12,763 bases of DNA from an uncultured Flavobacteriales bacterium (GTDB lineage: Bacteria > Bacteroidota > Bacteroidia > Flavobacteriales > BACL11), in NCBI GenBank assembly GCA_913047525.1, contig CAJWUS010000029.1, positions 1 to 12,763 on the forward strand, in the 5' to 3' direction. Below are positions 1 through 6,110 of the stretch, in pieces. The stretch's first letter is position 1. Every line of letters starts with the position of its first letter. Position numbers and translations under genes: made by a program. The notes under the pieces were generated by a model that ran no database searches, had not been told where the DNA came from, and worked only from the letters and a program-made list of their open reading frames with translations.

Positions 1-227
1 GCTGTTGTGCCAGAAATAACTGGAATTCCACTATTTATTGCATGTGAAATGTTTTCAAAAGCAGTAGTAGGTGTGCTAAAATCAATTGCAACATCAGCAA
101 TACTCAAATCTAAAGAGATAGCGGTGTTTTCTGAACAGGAAGTAATAACTATTTTGTGTCCTTTTTCAGTAGCTAACTCACTAATACGTCTCCCCATCTT
201 TCCATTTCCAAGTATTGCAATTTTCAT
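1..227 (-). CDS. dapB: 4-hydroxy-tetrahydrodipicolinate reductase, N-terminal part (cut by window edge)
   Basis: DapB reduces hydroxy-tetrahydrodipicolinate to tetrahydrodipicolinate with NAD(P)H, in the cytoplasmic pathway to diaminopimelate (cell wall) and lysine. Only the first 75 codons are present. They start at the ATG at 227-225 with MKIAILGNGKMGRR, whose GNGKMG (residues 7-12) is the dinucleotide-binding GxGxxG loop. DVAIDFSTP follows at about 45-53, and PVISGTT at 69-75 is the DapB family motif just before the edge. The spacing between the nucleotide loop and DFST is short, as in the compact Bacteroidota form of DapB and unlike E. coli. The start lies 9 bp after the stop of the DUF5683 gene, so it is very likely the next gene of the parA-parB-DUF5683 operon. 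No Shine-Dalgarno sequence is seen. The identification is firm despite the truncation. Confidence 0.93.
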   Translation of the reverse strand, partial: MKIAILGNGKMGRRISELATEKGHKIVITSCSENTAISLDLSIADVAIDFSTPTTAFENISHAINSGIPVISGTT

Positions 228-236
228 GTGGCGAAT

Positions 237-755
237 TTACAAATTTAGAGTTAAGCTTATGCCACTAAATTCTTTTGTTGAAGTTGGTGTAATGTTAAGT
301 GAGATATCTTCTGAAATATCGTAATAAAAAAGATGAGCGTCTACAGATGCATCAACAATATTTAAAATATAAGTTCCAACAAGACAAAGAATTGAGATTT
401 CCCTATTTCTTCTGTAAAAATCTTTAAGAATGATTAAATCGCCACTACTATATTCCCCCACAAAATCATCTGTGGTATTTGGATCACTGTCAATCCGGAT
501 TAAGTAGGCTTCCTTATAGTGTTTATACTGCACATGATTATCATTTATATAATAAGCTGAAGTAAGTAGTCCTGCATAAATAATGGGTACTTTCCAGTAT
601 TTCTTATTGTAAACTTGCCCAAATCCAGGCAATGCGGCTGATAGCATTGCTGCTTTTTTTGGTGATTGAATAGGTTGAGATAAATCCTGCGCTTTTACTA
701 CCGAAAAGAAAAAAAAGTAAAAAAGAATTAGAAATATTTGGTTGAAGAATTTCAA
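237..755 (-). CDS. DUF5683 family membrane protein in the parAB-dapB operon
   Basis: This 172-residue protein begins with a very hydrophobic stretch (about residues 5-20) ending in VVKAQ, which looks like a signal peptide or an N-terminal membrane anchor. After it comes the family hallmark: a lysine-rich entry PKKAAMLSAALPGFGQVYNKKYW (about 32-54), then a hydrophobic segment (about 56-69). A second hydrophobic segment (about 122-133) is followed by VDASVDAHLFYYDIS, also typical of DUF5683. The biochemical function of the family is unknown. The start is TTG at 755-753. It overlaps the parB stop as TTGA, and an in-frame TAA lies only three codons further upstream, with no ATG between them. The next Met is inside the conserved core, so TTG with translational coupling to parB is the best start. 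The place between parB and dapB is, from memory, a common Bacteroidota arrangement and suggests a cell-envelope role, but that is inference. Confidence 0.85.
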   Translation of the reverse strand: MKFFNQIFLILFYFFFFSVVKAQDLSQPIQSPKKAAMLSAALPGFGQVYNKKYWKVPIIYAGLLTSAYYINDNHVQYKHYKEAYLIRIDSDPNTTDDFVGEYSSGDLIILKDFYRRNREISILCLVGTYILNIVDASVDAHLFYYDISEDISLNITPTSTKEFSGISLTLNL

Positions 756-1612
756 GAATGGACTTTAATAAGGGAGAGGATTCTTTCAAAATCTTCATCA
801 GAGGAAAAAGGAATTATTAGTTTTCCATTTCCTTTTTTGTTTGTTTTTAGCTGAACTTCTTTATCTAAATAATTAGACAATTCATGCATCTTTCTTTGCT
901 TATCAAAAGGCAAGGGACTCACTATTTTTACTTTCTTATCCCTTGAAGTTCTTTTATAATCTATTTCAGCAAAGTCTCTTACCATTTGTTCAAGTTCACG
1001 CACGGAAATCCCATTGGCCACCGCATCATGGTATAAGTTGATTTGTTTTTGCTTATTACTTACATTTATTAAAGCCCTAGCGTGTCCCATACTTATTTTT
1101 TGCATTTGCAATCCTGATTGGATTTCTTCTGGTAATTTCAGTAATCTTAAAAAATTGGCAATCGTGCTTCTCTTTTTTCCAGCCCTCTCACTACAGGCTT
1201 CTTGTGTTAAGTTGCACTCCTGAATTAGTCTTTTGAAACTAAGGGCAACATCAATAGGACTAAGGTTTTCTCTTTGGATATTTTCAACCAAAGCCATTTC
1301 CAGAATTTGCTGATCATTTGCAATGCGGATGTATGCCGGAATTTTAGTAAGTCCTGCAATTTCAGAAGCTCTTAATCTTCTTTCACCTGAAATAAGCTGG
1401 TATTTATCAAAACTTAATTTACGAACCGTTATTGGCTGTATTATGCCTAGCTCTTTTATGGAAACTGCTAATTCTTGCAAGGTCTCTTCATCAAACTTAT
1501 TCCTGGGTTGAAAAGGGTTTGTTTCTATCATGGAGATACTAATTTCAGGAGTTTCAATATTTGGAAGTATTGCATCCAAACCTCTTCCTAAACCATTTTG
1601 TTTTTTATCCAT
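752..1612 (-). CDS. parB: Chromosome-partitioning protein ParB
   Basis: ParB is the CTP-dependent DNA clamp that loads at parS sites near the origin and works with ParA to segregate the chromosome. From the ATG at 1612-1610 the protein has 286 residues. It opens with the typical GLGRGLDAIL (7-16). The N-terminal CTP-binding domain shows NPFQPR (32-37), GERRLRAS (76-83) and ENIQREN (110-116), the three conserved nucleotide-pocket motifs. A helix-turn-helix region lies at about 135-161 (starting LTQEACSERAGKKRSTIAN). The C-terminal dimerisation domain ends in a KGNGKLIIPFSSDEDFERIL-type segment. A longer reading starting with TTG at 1621 adds only three residues (MTA). The ATG is preferred because it overlaps the parA stop by 8 bp (ATGGATAA), a coupled arrangement. 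Its stop in turn overlaps the next gene's TTG. Confidence 0.95.
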   Translation of the reverse strand: MDKKQNGLGRGLDAILPNIETPEISISMIETNPFQPRNKFDEETLQELAVSIKELGIIQPITVRKLSFDKYQLISGERRLRASEIAGLTKIPAYIRIANDQQILEMALVENIQRENLSPIDVALSFKRLIQECNLTQEACSERAGKKRSTIANFLRLLKLPEEIQSGLQMQKISMGHARALINVSNKQKQINLYHDAVANGISVRELEQMVRDFAEIDYKRTSRDKKVKIVSPLPFDKQRKMHELSNYLDKEVQLKTNKKGNGKLIIPFSSDEDFERILSLIKVHS

Positions 1613-2411
1613 TGCTGTCAATCAATTCTTTTGGCTGAGATTTTCTTTTTTCCTCCTTTCGCAGAAGTTCGCTTGCCAAATTAAGATAATTAATTGCTCC
1701 TTTACTTGTTGCGTCATGTATGATTATTGTTTCTCCATAAGAAGGGGATTCTCCAAGGCGAACATTTCGGTGAATAATGGTTTTGAAAACCATATCCTGG
1801 AAATGTTTTTTTACCTCTTCTACCACGCGATTAGAAAGTCGCAAACGCGTATCATACATAGTAAGAAGTAAGCCCTCAATTACCAAGTTTTCGTTCAGTC
1901 TTTGTTGCACAATTTTGATGGTGTTTAATAATTTTCCTAATCCCTCCAAAGCAAAATATTCGCATTGTATAGGGATAATTACAGAATCGCATGCTGTTAG
2001 GGAGTTTAGCGTAATTAAACCAAGTGATGGGGCGCAATCAATAATAACAAAGTCGTAATTATCACTTACTTCACTTAGTATTTGCTTCATCATATTTTCT
2101 CGGCTTGGCAAGTTTACCAATTCCAATTCAGCCCCTACTAAATTGATATGGGCTGGCAAAAGAAAAAGATTAGGAGTTTTGGTTTTTAAGATGATGTCTT
2201 TTGCCTTTACTTTTCCCAATAAACATTCATAGATTCCCTTTTTTATATTTTTAGGGTTATACCCAACACCAGAGGTGGCATTGGCTTGTGGATCCGCATC
2301 TAATAAAAGTACTTTTTGCTCTAATACTCCTAGCCCTGCCGCCAAATTCATTGCGGTTGTAGTTTTTCCTACTCCTCCTTTTTGGTTTGCTATTGCTATT
2401 ATTTTTGCCAT
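1605..2411 (-). CDS. parA: Chromosome-partitioning ATPase ParA (Soj family)
   Basis: ParA is a deviant-Walker ATPase that binds DNA nonspecifically as an ATP dimer and is released by ParB, which moves origins apart. The 268-residue protein has the ParA/MinD form of Walker A, KGGVGKTT at 11-18, with the signature lysine K11. LLLDADPQ lies at 35-42 and the Walker B region IIDCAPSLG at about 123-131. There is no N-terminal helix-turn-helix extension, so this is the short chromosomal (Soj) type and not a plasmid P1-type ParA. Start is ATG at 2411-2409, and MAKIIAIANQKGG is the usual beginning. It is the first gene of the operon parA-parB-DUF5683-dapB and has an upstream promoter candidate at 2443-2474. 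Confidence 0.96.
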   Translation of the reverse strand: MAKIIAIANQKGGVGKTTTAMNLAAGLGVLEQKVLLLDADPQANATSGVGYNPKNIKKGIYECLLGKVKAKDIILKTKTPNLFLLPAHINLVGAELELVNLPSRENMMKQILSEVSDNYDFVIIDCAPSLGLITLNSLTACDSVIIPIQCEYFALEGLGKLLNTIKIVQQRLNENLVIEGLLLTMYDTRLRLSNRVVEEVKKHFQDMVFKTIIHRNVRLGESPSYGETIIIHDATSKGAINYLNLASELLRKEEKRKSQPKELIDSNG

Positions 2412-2442
2412 TTGTGATATTAGGATTTAAGAATTAAGAATA

Positions 2443-2474
2443 CGAATATAAACTTTGATAAAAATACAATCAAA
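2443..2474 (-). promoter_or_regulatory. Candidate promoter of the parA operon
   Basis: Reading the minus strand, TTTG (2474-2471) is followed after 20 bases by TATATTCG (2450-2443). This resembles the Bacteroidota consensus TTTG-N19/21-TAnnTTTG with one mismatch in the -7 box. It would place transcription start roughly 25 bases before the parA ATG. The whole 2412-2530 stretch is AT-rich, so a chance match is possible. Confidence 0.4.
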
Positions 2475-2530
2475 TACATATAAAAGGCATTTATGCAAAA
2501 GAGAATTATTAACAAAAAACAGAAAAGTTA

Positions 2531-2562
2531 TTAAATAAAAACAGCCCATAGATGGGCTGCTC
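2531..2562 (-). terminator. Intrinsic terminator of the DUF3276 gene
   Basis: On the minus strand a stem CAGCCCA-TCTA-TGGGCTG (2559-2542, 7 perfect pairs with a 4-base loop) can be extended by a G-T and an A-T pair. It is followed at once by TTTTTATTT. It lies about 47 bases after the DUF3276 stop codon. The plus-strand reading lacks a following T run, so the terminator is oriented for the minus strand. It separates DUF3276 transcription from the parA promoter. Confidence 0.85.
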
Positions 2563-2609
2563 TTTGTTGCGTGAGTCTGTTTTTGAAGTTTTAATCTACT
2601 TACTCAACC

Positions 2610-3059
2610 TTAATCTTCTTTCTCCTTATTTTCAGGAGTGTCTTCTTCTTTTTCTTTTAAATCCTCATTTCCTAAATCATCAAAACTTACTTCTGTAAAA
2701 TCAGTAGTTGGACCTTCTGCTTCCTCTTCTTTCTTTTCTTCTTTTAGAACTTCTACTGTCTTTTCTTCTTCTTTGTTTTCAGTTCTATTTAATGAAATAA
2801 TATCCTCTCCTTTTTCTTTTATAATATAATCTGTAAATTCACTTAAAGCATCCTTGAAATTACCAAAATCTTCTTTGTAAAGGTAAATTTTATGTTTTTT
2901 ATAAAAAGGAGTTCCATCCTCATTAAAGTCCCTTTTACTTTCGGTCATTGTTAAATAATAATCTCCCGCTCGTGTGGATCGCACATCAAAGAAATAAGTC
3001 CTTCTGCCGGCTCTTACTGCCTTGGAAAATATTTCTTCTATCTCTCTTTTTTCTCCCAT
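2610..3059 (-). CDS. DUF3276 / PUR-alpha-like nucleic-acid-binding protein
   Basis: The protein has 149 residues. The first 80 or so form a single PUR repeat of the DUF3276 family: GRRTYFFDVRSTRAGDYYLT (about 18-37), SKRDFNEDGTPFYKKHKIYLYKEDFGNF (about 41-68), then a helix ending FTDYIIKEKGEDI. PUR-domain proteins in bacteria and eukaryotes bind single-stranded DNA or RNA, and DUF3276 is the small form widespread in Bacteroidota. The remaining 60 or so residues are a low-complexity, strongly acidic Glu/Lys/Asp tail that is probably disordered. The ATG at 3059-3057 is preceded by a purine-rich AGAGAAGAAA. It is a monocistronic unit by appearance, with its own promoter candidate at 3091-3120 and terminator at 2531-2562. 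The cellular role is unproven; RNA or ssDNA binding is inferred from the family. Confidence 0.9.
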   Translation of the reverse strand: MGEKREIEEIFSKAVRAGRRTYFFDVRSTRAGDYYLTMTESKRDFNEDGTPFYKKHKIYLYKEDFGNFKDALSEFTDYIIKEKGEDIISLNRTENKEEEKTVEVLKEEKKEEEAEGPTTDFTEVSFDDLGNEDLKEKEEDTPENKEKED

Positions 3060-3090
3060 TTTCTTCTCTTTTTGGTTTGTAAATAGTCCA

Positions 3091-3120
3091 CAAAGCTATG
3101 AAATTATTTTTAAAAGCAAA
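3091..3120 (-). promoter_or_regulatory. Promoter candidate of the DUF3276 gene
   Basis: On the minus strand, TTTG (3120-3117) is followed after 18 bases by TAGCTTTG (3098-3091), matching the Bacteroidota TTTG...TAnnTTTG consensus in both boxes. Transcription would begin about 25 bases before the ATG. The -33 box begins at the base directly after the stop codon of the ABC exporter gene (3121-3123), so the two genes are packed with no spare sequence. Confidence 0.65.
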
Positions 3121-4872
3121 TTAGCTTTCTTTTTTGTCTTGTTTTGTAAAGATATCGTAATAGAATCCTTTGCTGTTTATTAAGCTTTTGTGGTCTCCTT
3201 TCTCTGTTAGTTTTCCATCTTCTAATACAAGGATTAAGTCTGCATTTTGTATGGCTGAAATTCTATGACTAATAATGATAGTTGTTCTTTTGCTTGTTTC
3301 ATTTTTAAGGTTCGCTAATATTTTTTGTTCTTTATTAGAGTCTACTGCCGAAAGACAATCATCAAAAATAAAGATAGATGGTGATTTGTAAATTACCCTT
3401 GCAATAGCGATTCTCTGTCTTTGTCCGCCAGAGAGTTGCACGCCTCTTTCACCAACAATTGTTTTGTATTTTTCAGGAAGCCGTTTTATATCAGAAGTTA
3501 TCTCAGCAGTTGCCGCTACTTTCGTTATCTTTTGCTGACTAATTTCATCACTACCAAAAGAAATGTTTTCTTCAATAGTGCCAGAAAAAAGATAACCATC
3601 TTGTGGCACATAGCCAATTGCTTTTCGGAGTGAATATAGATTAAGATTTTTTAATTTCTTCCCTCCTAAATAAATAGCCCCATTTTCAGCATCATAAATT
3701 CTGCAAATAAGATTTGCGATAGTCGATTTTCCACAGCCAGTTTTACCAAATATTGCCAAGGTAGAACCTTCTTTAATTTTAAAACTAATATTTTTTAAAG
3801 CAGCAATTCCTGTATCTGGATAGGTGAATGACACATCCTTAAATTCGATATCACCTTTTATTGGTGTTTGCGCATTGGTATAATTTACAATTTCCGATTT
3901 AGTATTGAGGAATTCATTAATCCTTTCTTGGGATGCTGCCGCTCTTTGAATAAGAGAAGTAACCCAACCCACTGAGGCTACTGGCCAGGATAGCATGTTT
4001 ACATAGATAATGAATTCAGCAATATTTCCTGTTGTGATATTTCCCATTATCGCCTGTTTGCCTCCAAAATAAACAGTTAGTATTGTGCTAAGTCCAATCA
4101 TAAAAATAATGAGCGGGAAAAATAAAGCATCTATTTTAACTAATTTCAGATTTTTACCGGTATACTCTTCACAAAGCATGTCAAATTTATGGGCTGAATT
4201 TGCTTCATTTCTGAATGATTTTAAAATATTAATTCCTGAAAAAGTTTCTTGCGAAAAAGTAGTAAGCACCGATAATTGCTGCTGCACTTTCTCGCTTCTT
4301 TTGTTCATGATATTACTGACATAATAGACCGAAATTGCCAATAGCGGAAGAGGGAGTAAAACATAAACAGAAAGTGTTGGGCTTATTCGAAACATAGTGG
4401 TAATTACCAAACAAAATAGCGTAACAATATTGATGGCATACATTAGTGCCGGCCCTAAATACATCCTTACTCTACTTACATCTTCTGTGATTCTATTCAT
4501 CATATCGCCAGTGTTGTTTTGCTTATAAAATGTAATACTCAAATTCTGATAGTTCTTATATATTTCATTTTTCAAATCAAACTCTATTTTTCGAGACATT
4601 ACAATTATGGTTTGTCTCATAAAAAACATAAACACCCCTTTTAGTAGAGCAAAAAGTACAATCAATCCTCCATAGTAAATTAAGATGGATGAATACTCTC
4701 CAGAATCAGTAGGCGTTTGAGTCATTATTAATTTTACACTATCGAATGCTTTTCTTACAAATTCAGCAGGGTAGAGGGCAAAAACATTAGAGATGAAAAT
4801 AAATATAAAACCAAGTGATAGCCGATAACGGTATTTCCAAAAGTACTTATTAAGGTATGCTAAATGCTTCAA
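3121..4872 (-). CDS. ABC exporter, fused membrane and ATPase domains (MsbA/MdlB-like half-transporter)
   Basis: This 583-residue protein is an ATP-driven exporter half that must dimerise. Its N-terminal membrane domain (about 1-320) has several hydrophobic segments, for example LGFIFIFISNVFALYPAEFV near 20-39 and FPLIIFMIGLSTILTVYFGG near 252-271. The nucleotide-binding domain (about 340-575) has Walker A GKTGCGKST (376-384), the Q-loop in GYVPQDGYLFSGTIEENI, signature LSGGQRQR (480-487), Walker B IFIFDD ending at D504, D-loop SAVD and the switch histidine H536 in ISHRIS. The usual catalytic glutamate after Walker B is Asp (D505). The start is TTG at 4872-4870: an in-frame TAA lies four codons upstream, the next Met is about 49 residues in, and KHLAYLNKYFWKYRYRLSLG is the normal beginning of such exporters. 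Substrate is not predictable; lipid or drug export is a family-level guess. It is transcribed divergently from the amino acid dehydrogenase. Confidence 0.93.
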   Translation of the reverse strand: MKHLAYLNKYFWKYRYRLSLGFIFIFISNVFALYPAEFVRKAFDSVKLIMTQTPTDSGEYSSILIYYGGLIVLFALLKGVFMFFMRQTIIVMSRKIEFDLKNEIYKNYQNLSITFYKQNNTGDMMNRITEDVSRVRMYLGPALMYAINIVTLFCLVITTMFRISPTLSVYVLLPLPLLAISVYYVSNIMNKRSEKVQQQLSVLTTFSQETFSGINILKSFRNEANSAHKFDMLCEEYTGKNLKLVKIDALFFPLIIFMIGLSTILTVYFGGKQAIMGNITTGNIAEFIIYVNMLSWPVASVGWVTSLIQRAAASQERINEFLNTKSEIVNYTNAQTPIKGDIEFKDVSFTYPDTGIAALKNISFKIKEGSTLAIFGKTGCGKSTIANLICRIYDAENGAIYLGGKKLKNLNLYSLRKAIGYVPQDGYLFSGTIEENISFGSDEISQQKITKVAATAEITSDIKRLPEKYKTIVGERGVQLSGGQRQRIAIARVIYKSPSIFIFDDCLSAVDSNKEQKILANLKNETSKRTTIIISHRISAIQNADLILVLEDGKLTEKGDHKSLINSKGFYYDIFTKQDKKES

Positions 4873-4888
4873 TTTAAGTTGTTTTTAT

Positions 4889-4919
4889 TTTGCTGTACGG
4901 AATAAAATCCGTAATTTTG
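4889..4919 (+). promoter_or_regulatory. Promoter of the amino acid dehydrogenase / nusB-recG gene run
   Basis: TTTG (4889-4892), a 19-base spacer and TAATTTTG (4912-4919) match the Bacteroidota sigma-A consensus exactly in both boxes and spacing. Transcription should start near 4925, leaving a leader of about 70 bases before the ATG at 4999. This is the strongest promoter match in the window. Confidence 0.75.
4896..4913. promoter_or_regulatory. Inverted repeat inside the dehydrogenase promoter, candidate operator
   Basis: TACGGA (4896-4901), six bases ATAAAA, then TCCGTA (4908-4913) form a perfect 6+6 inverted repeat. It fills the spacer between the -33 and -7 boxes and includes the first two bases of the -7 box. 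A protein bound here would block the polymerase. The regulator is unknown. No T tract follows and it lies upstream of the expected transcription start, so it is unlikely to act as an RNA hairpin. Confidence 0.4.
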
Positions 4920-4939
4920 CAAGCCGTTTTTCTTCTGCC

Positions 4940-4972
4940 CAAAAGTAGAAATTATCTGTGAAATAGAGCAGA
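4940..4972 (-). promoter_or_regulatory. Candidate promoter of the ABC exporter gene
   Basis: On the minus strand TACTTTTG (4947-4940) fits the -7 box TAnnTTTG exactly. The -33 position has TCTG (4972-4969) at 21 bases, one mismatch from TTTG. Transcription would begin near 4933 and run through the divergent dehydrogenase promoter, giving a leader of about 60 bases before the TTG start. Confidence 0.4.
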
Positions 4973-4998
4973 AAATAAAATTTAAAAACCATAAAAAA

Positions 4999-6093
4999 AT
5001 GATTGAATTAAGCGGACTGAATGTAAGTGAGAAGCAAAAAAGTATCATTTTAGACAAAATGGACAAAATGGGACATGAACAAGTCGTATTTTGTAAAGAT
5101 AAAAAAACAGGGTTAAAAGCAATAATAGCAATTCACAATACCACAATGGGCCCTTCACTTGGAGGGGTGAGAATGTGGAATTATAAAAATGAATTGGAAG
5201 CTCTTGAAGATGTATTGCGATTATCAAGAGGAATGACTTACAAGGCTGCAATTTCAGGATTGGAATTAGGAGGAGGAAAAGCCGTAATTATTGGTGACGC
5301 AAGATTTGAAAAATCAGAAGCTCTTTTGCGTAGGTTTGGACAATTTGTAGAAAGTTTAGGCGGAAAATATATTACAGCTGAGGATGTAGGTATGGGTCCG
5401 AAAGATATGGAATACATCAAAATGGAAACTAATCATGTTACGGGAACAGTGGAGGAATTAGGTGGAAGTGGTGACCCTTCACCCGTTACAGCCTTTGGTG
5501 TTTATATGGGAATGAAGGCGGCAGCAATGTATCGTTGGGGAAGCGATAGTCTAAAAAGGAGAAGGATATTGGTACAAGGTATTGGGCATGTTGGATCGCA
5601 TTTGGTTAAGCATTTGTCAGAAGAAAAAGCGAACATTTTTATTAATGACATAAACAAAGAGAGATTAAATTTTGTATCTGAAAAATATGACACAAAAGTA
5701 GTTGAAGCAGAGGCTATTTTTGATTTGAATATGGATATTTATTCTCCATGTGCATTAGGAGCGACACTAAATACAGAAAATATTAATAAATTGAAATGTG
5801 AAATAATAGCAGGTGCTGCAAATAATCAATTGGCTGATGAGAATATTCATGCCAGCCAGCTGAAAGAAAGAGGGATTATTTATGCTCCTGATTTTTTGAT
5901 TAATGCTGGCGGTCTTATCAATGTTTATTCTGAGATAAAAGGATTCTCCAGAGAGAAATCCTTAGAGGAAACCAAGAATATTTATAACACTACTTTGGAA
6001 ATACTCAACAAAGCTGAACAGGATGATACAACCACAAATGAGGCAGCAATTAGTATTGCTGAACAAAGGTTAGAAGCATATAGTAAAAGATAA
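4999..6093 (+). CDS. Leucine-type amino acid dehydrogenase (Glu/Leu/Phe/Val dehydrogenase family)
   Basis: The 364-residue enzyme is a predicted NAD-dependent deaminating dehydrogenase that interconverts branched-chain amino acids and their 2-oxo acids with ammonia. Substrate-site motifs are GGVRMW (55-60), MTYKAA with K82 and GGGKAV with the catalytic lysine K94 (79-96). TAEDVGM (126-132) contains the conserved Asp, and SGDPSPVTAFGVYMG lies at 157-171. The cofactor loop is GIGHVG (194-199, GxGxxG). GAANNQL and APDFLINAGGLINVYSE follow in the C-terminal half. Length and motifs fit leucine dehydrogenase (about 364 residues) better than glutamate dehydrogenase (over 410), but valine or phenylalanine specificity cannot be excluded. 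The ATG at 4999 sits behind an A-rich leader. It heads a run of co-directional genes, 17 bp before nusB, and has the best promoter in the window with a candidate operator in it. Confidence 0.92.
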   Translation: MIELSGLNVSEKQKSIILDKMDKMGHEQVVFCKDKKTGLKAIIAIHNTTMGPSLGGVRMWNYKNELEALEDVLRLSRGMTYKAAISGLELGGGKAVIIGDARFEKSEALLRRFGQFVESLGGKYITAEDVGMGPKDMEYIKMETNHVTGTVEELGGSGDPSPVTAFGVYMGMKAAAMYRWGSDSLKRRRILVQGIGHVGSHLVKHLSEEKANIFINDINKERLNFVSEKYDTKVVEAEAIFDLNMDIYSPCALGATLNTENINKLKCEIIAGAANNQLADENIHASQLKERGIIYAPDFLINAGGLINVYSEIKGFSREKSLEETKNIYNTTLEILNKAEQDDTTTNEAAISIAEQRLEAYSKR

Positions 6094-6110
6094 AAATTAA
6101 GTTCTTAAAA

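Noticed and set aside
1530..1871. Plus-strand open frame opposite parA/parB
   Set aside because: It lies antisense to two well-conserved genes and shows no protein family features.
2412..2609. Possible small RNA or riboswitch in the parA-DUF3276 gap
   Set aside because: The only stable structure is the terminator hairpin at 2531-2562; the rest is unstructured AT-rich sequence with a promoter candidate.
2638..2829. Serine/phenylalanine-rich plus-strand frame opposite the DUF3276 gene
   Set aside because: Its composition is simply the reverse complement of the Glu/Lys-rich tail codons of the real gene.
4869..5066. Minus-strand open frame across the divergent promoter region
   Set aside because: It overlaps the start of the dehydrogenase and the promoter region, has hydrophobic low-complexity composition and no recognisable family; it is a shadow of AT-rich sequence.
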